From the NCBI GenBank assembly GCA_025506515.1, contig CM046454.1, positions 67,705,003 to 67,769,002 of the forward strand: a stretch of DNA of 64,000 nt, given 5' to 3'. Source of the stretch: Flaveria trinervia (Eukaryota > Streptophyta > Magnoliopsida > Asterales > Asteraceae). Both the position numbers and the translations under genes were made by a program. Under the pieces are notes generated by a model. It saw nothing but the letters and a program-made list of their open reading frames with translations. It did not search any database and was not told where the DNA came from. Shown here one piece after another: positions 46,011 to 56,863 of the stretch (positions are counted from its first letter, which is position 1; each line of letters starts with the position of its first letter).

Positions 46011-47453
46011 CCCGAACCAATTCGGGTGAAAGCATATCAACTAATCATGACCTCCGATGTAATGAAGCAAGTCAAGGAGTTTCAAGATGAGGCATTAAAA
46101 GAAAATCATCTAAGCTCTGAAAGAATGAGAGCTCGGGTTTGGGAATCGGGCAAAAACGCACTCAGTGTTAAAACCCGATTTGGACGGGTGTGGATTCCTT
46201 GTTTCGGGGATCTACGTGTGAGGATTTTGGATGAAGCTCACAAGACTTGATACTCCATTCATCCTATTGCCACAAAGATGTATCAAGATATGAAGAAAGA
46301 ATATGTGAGTAAGTGCCTTACTTGTTTGCAAGTGAAGGCCGAACATCAAAAGCCGTATGGGAAGATCCAACGTTTGGATATACCGAAATGGATGTGGGAG
46401 CACATCACCATGGGTTTCATTACAAAGCTGCCGCCTGCTCCGAAAGGGTACGATGCCATATGGGTGATAGTCGACCGTCTGACGAAAAGTGCTCACTTCC
46501 TACTGATCCGCAGGACATATTCATCTCAGAGGTTGGCTGACCTATTCATCAAGGAGATTTTACCTCGTCATGTTGTGCCGGTGTCTATTGTGTCTAATCA
46601 TGACACCCAGTTTACATCTAAATTCTGGAAGAAATTCCATGATGATATGGGGACAAGGTTACATATTAGCACGACTTATCATCCCTAAAATGATGGTCAG
46701 TCGGAAGGGACCCTTTAGACATTGGAAGACATCCTTCGGGCATGTGTGATAGATTTTGGGGGAAATTGGGATGACCACTTACCGTTAGCTGAATTCTCGT
46801 ACAACAATAGCTATCATGCCAGCATTGGCATGCCACCATACGAGATGCTATACAGTAGGCGATGCAGGACACCTATTTGTTAGGGTGATATTGGTCAAAA
46901 GGAATTGGGGAGTGTCAAGGTAATCGAGGCTATGAATGATAAGCTTGAGAAGATCAAGACCTTCATGAAGGCATCTAATGATAGGCAGAAGTCGTATGCC
47001 GATACACGATGCAGACCGATCGAGTTCCAGGTGGGTGACCAGGTTATATTGAAGGTCTCACCTTGGATGGGCATTATCAAATTCAGGAAGCGGGGAAAGT
47101 TGAGCCCAAGATATATAGGCCCTTTCCGAATCATTGCCCGAGTAGGAGAGGTGGCCTATAGATTTGAGTTACCAGATGAGTTAAGTAGAATTCACCCGAC
47201 ATTCCATGTATCTCGTTTAAGAAAGTGCTTAGCTGATGAAGACATGATTGTTCCACTGGAGGACGTTAAAGTATATGAAAGGCTCAATTATGTGGAGCAA
47301 CTGGTGGCAATCATCGATCATAAAGAGAAGAGGCTAAGAAATAAAGTGGTTCGTCTTGTGCGTGTACAGTGGAAGCACAGGAAGGGATCCGAGTCTACAT
47401 GGGAGACTGAGGAGGAGATGAGGCAGCATTATTCTCATCTGTTCGAGGAATAG
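46011..47453 (+). pseudogene. Gypsy-B2 integrase with chromodomain-like tail
   Basis: The zinc-finger cysteines are visible in CLTCLQVKAEHQKPYG (the upstream His region is damaged by a TGA at 46248). The core shows MGFITKLPPAPKGYDAIWV and SIVSNHDTQFTSKFW, in which the usual SDRD aspartate reads SNHD, so the first D of that block is lost. A TAA at 46686 interrupts YHP.(N)DGQSE. The C-terminal part (46905-47453) reads GEVAYRFELPDEL, FHVSRLRKCLADED and VRLVRVQWKHRKGSESTWE, with stop TAG at 47451. Confidence 0.87.
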
Positions 47454-47478
47454 CAGGTTTCGGGGATGAAACCTATAT

Positions 47479-47490
47479 AAGGGGGGTGGA
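47479..47490 (+). promoter_or_regulatory. Polypurine tract of Gypsy-B2
   Basis: AAGGGGGGTGGA two bases before the 3' LTR start TGTAACACCCGG. Confidence 0.88.
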
Positions 47491-47492
47491 CT

Positions 47493-49653
47493 TGTAACAC
47501 CCGGTTATTTTAAAAAAAAAGCAAGACATGAAGAATAAATGAAAGAAAAGCAATAAAGTCCAACTGGAAGGACTAAAAGTGTCCAAAAGGACAAATCTTT
47601 GAAAAAGTTGGTGTAAAGGTGGGCATGGCTGCCCACCGTCACTTCGCATCACCATCTTTTTCGGTTTTAGAGAGAGAGTAGAGGAACTCTCGGCTTTGAA
47701 GAAAAGAAGTCGAATTCAAGGTAAGAATTTGTGGTTTTTAAGTGTTTATGACGGGTTTTATCCCGGTTGTATGCTTATGTGCTTATATGGTTGTGTATGT
47801 GCTCGGGTGTGTGTGTTTGCTGTTGTTTTTAGGTGTTTGAACTCATTTGCAAGCGGGTTAGAATGGAAGAAACACCCAAGTTGCATCAGGTGAGTTCTAG
47901 ACCCTGGATTTTACTTGTTTTAAACTATCTTTGGGGCTGAAATGTATTAAAACGATTTTCAAAGCTTTTGTATGTTTACCCGTATGTATTATGCATGTTG
48001 GATGTTAATTCTTGAATGCTTTTAGGTTATTCATGTTTAGAATAACCATGTTAAGCTTAGAGCAGATGGGTTTGATGATTGGGTTTGAAAACATACTAGA
48101 AACCTGTTACCTAGAAGGTCCATGCGCCTAGATAAGGCGCATGCGCCAGAAAATTCCTTAGAAGGATTTAAGTGTAATCCATGCACCTAAACAGCAGCTC
48201 ATGCACCTAAAATTGCCTTAGAAATGTGTTAAGTATAGCCCATGCACCTGAACAGTAGTCCATGCGCCTAGAAATATTAGTCAGATGACTAAGTGTAGGG
48301 TCATGCGCCCCAATAGTGCTCATGCACCCAAGTGGCCCATGCGCCTAAGTGTTCATACACCTGAATAGTACCCATGTGCCTAGAATTGGGCTAGAATTGG
48401 CTATGTGTACAAACATCTAGGATTCCCATGCGCCTAGGCACTCATGTGCCTGCATAGTGTCCATGCGCCTAAGTGTTCCCTATGCGCCTGCATAGTGTCC
48501 ATGCGCCTGCATAGTGCCCATGCGCCTAAGGACTTAGAATATTTTTCTGATTTTTGGGGAAAATGTGTAATGTAGGCTTTGACTTGGGAGATTCCGGGGG
48601 CTATGTAAGTTGACTTTTTGAAGTCATTTAGGATGTGATGTATGATTGTATGATATGTTTATGTTCCTTATATGATGTATGATTATCTTTCCTATGACTT
48701 TACGTGTTATGTTAATGAATGAACCAAAAGTATTAGGTAACGTAAAGTGAAAGATAATGAAAAAGGAACATGATGAATGAATGCATGCATGAACGAACGA
48801 ATGAACATAAGAAGTCTTGCAAGCAAACGTGGAGGTGCACACCCTATGTAGGTGTTAGCTCAACGGTGTGCTGGTTAGCTACCCCAAAGGATGCACATTG
48901 GGGTCCAATCCTTGTGATTGACCACAACAATAGGATTCTTGCCGCTTGCCCTAGGTACTGGAGTCAGCTTGATGCATAATGTTTGAGGTCTATGAAAGAC
49001 CTCAGGCCCAGTTACTCGCTTCGTGCACAAGGTTTGGTGTATAGCATATGACATTGATCCGGAATAAAAGCAAAAAGATAAATGGTGAATGTACTTTCCC
49101 TAGGTACTGGAGTCAGCTTGTGCACAATGTTCGAGGTCTATGAAAGACCTCAGGCCCAGTTACCCGCTTCGTGCGCAATGTTCGGGGTAATGTACATGTC
49201 ACTAGAAGTAATGAATGAACGAATGTGAATGAATATAATGGAAGATAATAATGATATTATCTGTATGTACGTATGATGTATGATCACGAGTGAATGTAAA
49301 GTATAGTATGAATTTCAAAGAAAAGTGTGTTTTATTTATCAAACTAGAACTCACTCAGCAACGCTGACTTTTATACATTTTCAGTTGGTAGGTAAACGTT
49401 GCTGGGATGGCACGAGGCGGCTACTCAGCTCTTCTGGATGACGTTCTTTTGTTCATGTTTTTGCATTGTAATGCAAACGAATGATGTTTTGAAATGAATG
49501 CTTGTATTAACTTTCAAAAACATTTATAATGATATGAAAAGTTATATCTTTTTTTATGTTTCCGCTGCAATGTTTTCGTAAGGCAAATGTAATTATAATG
49601 TTTTATGTGCAATGAATGACCAACTTTAAGGTCTCCAGGAACGGGGCCTTACA
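47493..49653 (+). repeat. Gypsy-B2 3' LTR (2161 bp)
   Basis: TGTAACACCCGG to GGGGCCTTACA. The array of CATGCGCCTA and CATGCACCTA words lies at about 48117-48530. A further imperfect duplication of a TACTGGAGTCAGCTTG...GACCTCAGGCCCAGTTAC segment starts at 48956 and 49104. Confidence 0.94.
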
Positions 49654-50574
49654 TGATTAAAAGGTTTGGTGAACAAATCAGTATATTGTTCATTTAAGTT
49701 AACTTTGAATAGTTTGATTAAGCCTTTTGCAAAGTTATACCTAATCAATTGATACCATATATTAATATGTTTCGTCCATGAGTGTTGCATAGGGATCTTT
49801 GTAATAAAAATAATGTTGTTGTTGTCTATGTGAATAAGATTCTATTAGAAGTTGAATCCATAGTCAGGCGTCTGATTCTAAATCCAAAACACTTGAGCAC
49901 AGGATTGTTTCTTGCATTGCCACGAGACTATCCTTCCACCAAAGAATTGACATCCCCCCGATATAGACTTTACATTCATGTTGCATCCACCATACTCACT
50001 ATCTATATATGCATACAGATTGAAGTCAGAATTCTTTTGATACCAAAGGCCTAGTGTTGGAGCACCTTTGAGATATCTTAAAATCCTCTTGACAACAACC
50101 AAGTGTGACATCTTGGGGTTGGATTGATATCTTGAACAAATGCAAATAACAAACAAGATATCAGGCCTATTGGCTATCATGTACATAACGGACCCAATCT
50201 TAGCCTTGTAGAGATATTCATCCACACACTCCCCCTTAAGGGTAGGTCCAAGGGAGTGTGTTCTAGCTATGGGTGTCTTTGCAACCTTACATTTAGTCAT
50301 GTTGAATCTTGTAAGTATTTCTTGTACATACTTTGATTGATTTATGAAGATGATATTGTCAACTTGCTTCACTTGAATTCCTAGAAACAAAATGAGTCCT
50401 CCTATGGATTAGTTGTCCCAAAGATAGTGTTATCTGCATACACTTGAACCATCATTAAGTCATTTCTTTTTCCTTTGATTAAGAGAGTTCCATCTATAGT
50501 ACCCTTCTTGTAGCCATGCTAACAAAGATACTAAGATATCATTTCATACTACTTCCTTGGACCTTCGTGCAACC
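49654..50574 (-). pseudogene. Copia-D reverse transcriptase and RNase H (minus strand)
   Basis: Minus-strand FLGIQVKQVDNIIFINQSKYV, NRPDILFVICICSRYQ, RILRYLKGAPTLGLWY and YIDSEYGGCN are Copia RT end and RNase H. The catalytic YVDD box reads YADN (50429-50440), so the enzyme would be dead. The sequence is the upstream part of the element seen at 41478-44115 and is cut on its right by the Copia-A3 LTR. Confidence 0.85.
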
Positions 50575-51308
50575 TGTTAGGACCTAGTGTTTGAACGATA
50601 TAATGAATGATTAATGTGTAAACCAAACCAAATAGTACGGAATCCTATTTGATTGGCGATCCAATCAGTGAGAACACACGTAGAATCAATAAAGTATTGA
50701 ATCAAACATTATGATTCGATTAGGAATCGATCTACAGCGTTCTATGAACTTGGAGTATCAACTTGGAGGCTTCTGGACGGCTAGGGTATGTCTGAAGTCG
50801 AAATAGAATGAATGCTCTCTTTTTTTCACGAATTTGGTTGTATTTATAGGTTAGTCTTGTTCATTCGTGCGACTGAACCATTAGTATGGTTCAGTTGTAT
50901 GATTGAACCATGCGGTTGATTCATCCGCACGACTGAGTGTTCTGTCGTGCGACTGAGCGAATCTTATGTTACAATCATACGACTGATCCGGTCTCCTGGT
51001 TCAGTCATGCGACTGAGTCATTCGTATGAAGTTATTCATGCGTATGGTCCATTCGCATGGGCCATTTGCATGAGAACTTCATTTTGTTAAGTTTGAATGT
51101 ATTAATTAATATAACATTATGTGTAACAATTCAAACAACCAAAAACCTAATTAACCATTTCAACATCGACTCATTAATGAAATATTAAACATTATAAATA
51201 ACAAACAATCAATATCATTTCATTAATCATTCCAAACATTATATCAGAATCAGACAAACAAGATCTATTACATTCATATCATGATCTGGGGACATACATG
51301 TATCAACA
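50575..51308 (-). repeat. Copia-A3 3' LTR (734 bp)
   Basis: Minus-strand TGTTGATACATG at 51308 to CCTAACA at 50575. TATAAATA reversed at 50841-50848, dyad-word array at about 50860-51070 upstream of it. Confidence 0.95.
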
Positions 51309-51333
51309 AACTCCCCCTTGGACCTAGATCTCT

Positions 51334-52431
51334 CTAATGTCTTGTTTTCTTCATTACCTCCTCATGCTTCTTGTACTTATCCTCTTTTGTGACTCCTGCA
51401 TGAATCTCAAATGCAAAACAGAGTCTTATGACATTCTGGAACTGGAGGGCTTGTACTATATCCTGCGTATCATAGAACAGTGGGCACTTGTATAGAGTGT
51501 AGACATCATTAGCTGACAAGTTGGTAAGGCACATCGGGTCAAATACCTGATAGTATCCATTTGGCTCTCTTTGTTTAGGATTATGATAGCCTCTCCTGTC
51601 CTCCAATCGTAGTACCACAACTTAAAGTGTGCAGTGAAGTCCTGTGGCATTTCCCTTAGTGGGATTCTTGACATTGTGCACGGAGGACTCCACTTCAACA
51701 CTATCTTTGGCTTTCCAGTAATGGCATCAACTTCAGACCTTCTGATGTACCTTGTAGGCTGTTGGGGTCTGAAGTTAACCCCCTGGTGTGGTACTCCTTC
51801 CTTAGGGCAGCCTCAAACTAGTCTGACATCTTTCTCGGGTCAGCATACAACAGCTTCAGTTTGGGCAGCTGGTTGAGCTCAAAACCTGGTAGAGTCTTTA
51901 GATCATGTGGAAATCTAAAGTACTCTATGCCCTTCTCCATCTTAACTGCATAGATGTTAAGGTCCTCAAAATATGCCCATGCTATAATCCTGCCTGACAC
52001 CTTATGATGTTTCTTAACTCTATAGAGTTTGGTGTACGCGTCCTGTCTAGGTGTAGCGCGTTGGGCTCTAACTTCTTCAAAACAAGCAGCCCACTCAGCC
52101 TTTAAGATATCAACATCTTCATTTGAGGCTTGTGCCGTTCCCTCTGTCTTCTCTGACTCCTGCTCCATTTTGTCTAACACCTCAAAGTCCCTCATTGTCA
52201 GCATACTGAGGGTAGTACTCTGCAGTGACATCTTCTATCTCTATTTCATCAATGTCATTGAGCTCTACGTCACTTGTCGAGTCGCACGTTGGAGCATCCT
52301 TCACAATCTCATTGGCATTTAACTTGAAGATCTCAGCTAGTTGTTCATTTGATAGATCATGAATTATTTCCCCTTCTTCAGGGGTATAACTCACTGACCT
52401 TCTGACGATCCGTTGTAGATCAAGAATCATA
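51334..52431 (-). pseudogene. Extra ORF of Copia-A3, C-terminal part
   Basis: Aligns with Copia-A2 37226-38366. It begins ILDLQRIVRRSVSYTPEEGE and continues LAEIFKLNANEIVKDAPTCD, EWAACFEEVRAQRATPRQD and LYRVKKHHKVSGRIIAWAYFEDL. It closes with VLKWSPP.TMSRIPLREM, WYYDWRTGEAIIIL, NDVYTLYKCPLFYDTQDIV and a stop at 51334. Only two or three frameshifts (near 51818, 51620 and 52230), so this is the clearest view of the C-terminal domain, about 320 residues. Conserved aromatic and charged positions suggest a folded domain; no known family recognised. Confidence 0.78.
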
Positions 52432-52439
52432 GTATCCCC

Positions 52440-54599
52440 CTTGTCCCCCCATTTGGCCAAAACCAATCCCCAAACCCCCACCCTTTGCAAATTCAATCAA
52501 AAACACACACAAACAATCGATTTTGATCAAGTTCCAAGTGTTCCATAGTGCTAGCAAGTCCAATTCTTGATTCTACACGTTTAAAGGTATGCTTTGTCAT
52601 GTCGTTCATAGATTTTGATTCAAGATGAACCCTAATCCGAAATTGATGATGATTATATGAAATTTATGATTTTTAGATATTAATATGATGTTAGCTAAGT
52701 TGTATGAATGTTGAATGATGTTGATTATGCATGAAATCTAAGGTTTGATCATCTAGTTCATACATTGTCATAAGAGGAAACTTTTTGTTCTTGGAATTCA
52801 TGATTTGATGATGCTAAGATGTTAGATGTGATGCTTATATGTTAGTTTAATTGAATTACAAGAAATCCATGAATTGTGATATTGATCATGACTTACTAAA
52901 AGTAGAAACTTTTGTGTATGATGTTGAGAATTTGGATGCTTTGAAAGTGATTAGCATGTTAGAACGAATACTATGAACTTGATTAGGTATATATTGTGGA
53001 AATTATGATTAAATTGGATGCTAGATCACTTTTGGGTATTACTTTCCCAAAAAGAGAACTTTATTTTTGTAGATCTTTAGATGTGATGATTTGGGAATGC
53101 TTATGATATTAGTATAATGTTAGAATGATTGTCGATGATGTTTGTTGTGTTAGAAGCAGTAATTGAGTTGTATGGATGCTTGGTTGATCATGTATGAAGT
53201 ATAGATTTTAATGATCATACATGATTATGAATAATAGTTAGTGATTAGGAGATCATGATTTGGGTTTGAAATTTGGTTGTCACTATATATGCTAGTAATG
53301 TGGTTATGATTGTCACATACACATGCGAATCCGAGACTCCTACTTAGTAGGATTGGCAGGGTTTAGGATGTGAGGTCGTGGGTGACTTCACATGGCATGT
53401 AGTGCATGATTAGACTTCACGTGTGTATTGTTTGACGTGGTGTATTTATAATATTTGAGCTTGATGATTACTTGAGATTTGCATGAGTGTATGATGATCT
53501 AATGTGGTATGATGACCTAGGTAGAACTTGGGGTTGATGATGTGATATACATGAATAATATGTATGATATTCATGTATGTTAAGTTGATATGCATGGTTA
53601 AACAATATTGCAATTAATATGTCACCGACGGGTCAAACGGGTCAACTAGGTCAAATGAGTCTTGAATTCCAAAACCTTACATCAATGTGTTTATTGATCA
53701 CCTAGGGTGGTTAAGTTTTCTATGTACACGTACTTATGTACTTGCGTGTTCTAGGTAACCTTTGAAGGGTTGTCTTTGCATCTATCACGAGTCTCTTTAT
53801 TCATTATCATTATACACCAGGTGAGTTCATGCCCCTCTATTTTATAAACTTTCTTCTGTGGGAGGTAGCATACTTGTACTCAAATGCTATTTTATTATTA
53901 TAAGTTGTGTATGTTTTAACATAGTGCTTAATACCTTCAAAAGTCCTCACTCTTTCGGATTGTTAATAATGGTAACTAGTGGGAAATCTTCGGTAGTACT
54001 ACTGGGTGTGACGAGCCCCACCTGTGCGACTCGAGGTCCAACTGGTGCAATATTGTCCTAAACACAAACATCGTCACGACCTGGTAAGTCGTGACGAGAG
54101 GCAACAAACGCAACACAGTCAGCTTCGATCGTGAATTCACTATGGTTATTACATGTGAATATAGACTAGCTATCTTATTCAATACACTTCTTATGGTATA
54201 CAATTGTTAATATTTATGATAAATGCAAACTCTTAAACTCACCAACCATTGTGTGACATTTTTAGTATGCTATTCTCAGGTCGTTAACTTTGCTTGCCAT
54301 TAGGAGCATAACACAGGTCCAACATGCATCCTAAGGCTTTATTTCATAGACACATTTGTTTCTCTTTTATATATGGGTCTTAAACATTAGGATGGCACGT
54401 GTTTTGCCATAATATACATTTGTTTACTTTGGGATTGTCTTATTTGCTAAATGCTTTCACATGGTTTTAAACGTTTAAACTTGGTTGGTTTGCCTTGAAT
54501 TTGGCATATAGTGTCGTTCTAAGTAACTAGTGACTGTGATCCAGGTTAGTTCACGCGCCTCGTGGTAAAACTCCGCATGTGGATTTTGAGGGTGTGACA
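52440..54599 (+). repeat. Gypsy-E: 5'-truncated LTR
   Basis: No coding sequence. CCCCATTTGGCC-type pyrimidine-rich start region, AACCCTAATCCG, long AT-rich middle, and an end GGGTGTGACA at 54599 typical of large plant gypsy LTRs. The U3 and TATA part seems missing, since the left edge resembles the region just after the TATA box in Gypsy-A. It carries no RTGCG-word array. The right end is followed by 12 bases and then Copia-C1. Confidence 0.55.
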
Positions 54600-54611
54600 T
54601 TATTATATCTT

Positions 54612-55453
54612 TGTTGGACCAAAAGAACCAATGAGCCAGATCAGAAAAATCATTAAGTCCCACAGACATCAAAACAACTGAAGTAATCTACAACAGCTGA
54701 AGACAAAGTCTGAAGACAACTGCTGAAGACAAAGTCTGAAGACAACTGCTGAAGACAAAGTCTGAGGACAACTGCTGAAGACAAAGTCTGAAGACAAAGT
54801 CCGAAGACAACTGCTGAAGACAAAGTCTGAAGACAAAGTCTGAAGACAACTGCTGAAGACAAAGTCTGAAGACAACTGCTAAAGACAAAGTCTGAAGACA
54901 ACTGCTGAAGACAAAGTCTGAAGACACAGCTGAAGACGAAGTCTAAAGACAACTGCTGAAGACAAAGTTTGAAGATCAAGTTCTCAGAAGTGTCATAACA
55001 GCTGAAGTAGTTCTCTTCAGTAGTTGTGATGGTTTTCATTTTAGTAGTTTGTAATCAGTAGTTTTATATTATGTAAAACATCTGAAGTTCTTACACTTCA
55101 GACGTTATAACTTCAGTAGTTGTAATGTTAATTTTAGTGAAGGTGTCCTCAGTTGTTGTGGACATCTTTAGTAGTTTAGTTTACTTTCTGTTGTTTGTAT
55201 AAATCAGTTAGATGTCACTATTAAGTGATGTCAGTTGATGTCACATTCCTTATAAAATGAATGTTGACCTAATTTCCCTGTACGGGAAGCTCGTGCATGA
55301 ATGAAAACATTCTTTTTGTAGAAAACTCTCTCTCTATAACCATTACCGTTTGATTGAATATTCATATTATTCTTGCTAGAATTTCATCTAATTCGTGTGC
55401 TATTCCGCAGCAAATCCTAATCTAATTGATCAAACTAGATCTCGATCTCTTCA
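54612..55453 (+). repeat. Copia-C1 5' LTR (842 bp)
   Basis: TGTTGGACCAAAAGAACC to CTCTTCA. Contains a 13-bp minisatellite (54697-54985) made of two alternating variants, CTGAAGACAAAGT and CTGAAGACAACTG, about 22 units. Confidence 0.92.
54697..54985. repeat. 13-bp minisatellite with alternating variants
   Basis: Units CTGAAGACAAAGT and CTGAAGACAACTG mostly alternate, giving a 26-bp higher-order period, with occasional doubled units. Because 13 is not a multiple of three and no unit contains a stop on the minus strand, all three minus frames stay open; the resulting Cys/Leu/Ser-rich proteins are artefacts. Confidence 0.95.
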
Positions 55454-55684
55454 AATGGTATCAGAGCCGGTTAATCATTGATCGATTTAACAGTTGATCA
55501 TTGAAACTGTTCTTTTGATATCTAAGTTTGATCGAATTAGCAAATTTGCAAGAATTGGTTATAGAGTTTGCTTTTGTGTTGCTTCCTGTGAATTAATTTG
55601 AGATTCTTCTTGTTTTAAACTGTGTTATTGAGTTTTTGAGTTAGATCTGTTAAGATCTCATTGAATCTGTTTGAATTGGTGAAA

Positions 55685-56863
55685 ATGGCTACATCAATCA
55701 ATGATCCTCACAATACTGGCTCCTCAACAAAGCCTCCGATGCTTGTTAGGAGTGAGTACAACATATGGCAACGATGAATGCTCCATCACATGTGTGTCAA
55801 CAATTCAGGTTGTTGGAAATTTGTGGTTCATGGACCATATAAGCCTATGGTGAGTAATCCGGAAACCAATGAAATGGTTCCGAAGAAGAAAGAGCAATAT
55901 TCAGATGAAGATCTGAAACTGTCTGAAATTAATGCTAAAGCCCATGGAATTCTGGCCATGGCACTGCCTAATGAAATCTATTCTGGACTTATGCATCATG
56001 AATCTGATCATCACCTCTTGGTTGCTCTGAAAGAACAATTTGGAGGAACTGATGAGGTCTTAGCAAACAATAAAGAAATCCTTGCCCAACAATATGAGAC
56101 ATTCTTTCATAGAAAGGGTGAGTCACTCACTCAACAGTTTGAGCGATTCTCCTGTTTGATATCTGAATTGAAAATGGTTAAACATGAATACACAAATAGT
56201 CAGATGAACAACAGATTTCTCAGATCCCTGCCTGAGAGATAGGACACATATACTATTGTCCTACGCTCCAGTGCAAATCTAGACAATCTATCTCTCACCC
56301 AACTTCATGGGAAACTGTTAACATTTGAAAGAGAGATAGAACAGAAAAGGAAACTAACTTCATCTAGGAAGCTCACTGATGTTTTTGTACCACGTAATAC
56401 TGCTCTGGTCGGTCATGAGTCAGAATATGTTACATCAGAAAGTTCTTATGATGAACATATTGATTTCTCTTCAAACAGTGGAGATCATGCTTTTGCTGGT
56501 ATTGATAGTAATTCAGGATGTAATAGTGACAATCTGTGCTTTTTGATGGATGATTTGAAAGGAATGCTGATGATGATTGGAAGAGATGGATATTTTGAGC
56601 CAACTGGCATTAGTTAATATCAGATCTCAAAAATTTTACAAAAGGACAGGTAGAAAATTCCCTGGTCTCTCTGGAAAAACCAAAGTTGGTTTGAGAAGAG
56701 CAAGTTGAGGTGTCACAACTGCCATAGACTTGGACATTTTGCACGAGAGTGTAGATCATCTGGATCTAACTCTTCTGCACCCTTTGTGACCTTTCCAGTC
56801 AATAATTCACAAAAAATGGGCAACATTCTACCAGTTCTGGTCATCATTCACAAATTCAATCAT
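55685..56863 (+). pseudogene. Copia-C1 gag, 5' part
   Basis: Starts MATSINDPHNTGSSTKPP. Stops at 55776 (TGA) and 56240 (TAG for Trp) and frameshifts near 56565 and 56690 break it. The best part is AKAHGILAMALPNEIYSGLM to SQMNNRFLRSLPER (55920-56239). Zinc knuckle CHNCHRLGHFAREC at 56711-56752. The Gag of Copia-C2 is its intact counterpart in layout. Confidence 0.88.

Larger units (their letters stand above)
44116..49653 (+). mobile_element. Gypsy-B2: internally deleted Gypsy element
   Basis: Flanked by the duplication tgatt (44111-44115 and 49654-49658). The 5' LTR begins with C instead of T (CGTAACACCCGG) and is cut at about 45398, where it joins the end of reverse transcriptase. The LTR end, primer site, gag, protease and most of RT are missing. 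RNase H, integrase and the 3' LTR remain. Confidence 0.93.
50575..52431 (-). mobile_element. Copia-A3: 3' end of a minus-strand Copia-A element
   Basis: Minus-strand order: extra-ORF C-terminal part (52431-51334), polypurine tract (51319-51309, AAGGGGGAGTT), 3' LTR (51308-50575). Inserted into Copia-D pol; expected duplication caacc (50570-50574). Homology to Copia-A2 stops at about 52431, beside the Gypsy-E fragment. Confidence 0.9.
54612..56863 (+). mobile_element. Copia-C1: LTR and 5' gag, cut by Copia-C2
   Basis: LTR (54612-55453), primer site TGGTATCAGAGCC (55456-55468), leader, gag from ATG 55685. At 56863 gag is interrupted by the LTR of a second element of the same family and orientation. 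Predicted duplication atcat (56859-56863). Confidence 0.92.

Noticed and set aside
52500..53850. A host gene or promoter in the AT-rich stretch
   Set aside because: No open frame above background; overall shape and the GTGTGACA end fit a gypsy LTR.
54653..55039. Three overlapping minus-strand open frames encoding Cys/Leu/Ser repeats
   Set aside because: They are the 13-bp minisatellite read in all three frames; no start context, no homologue expected, located inside an LTR.
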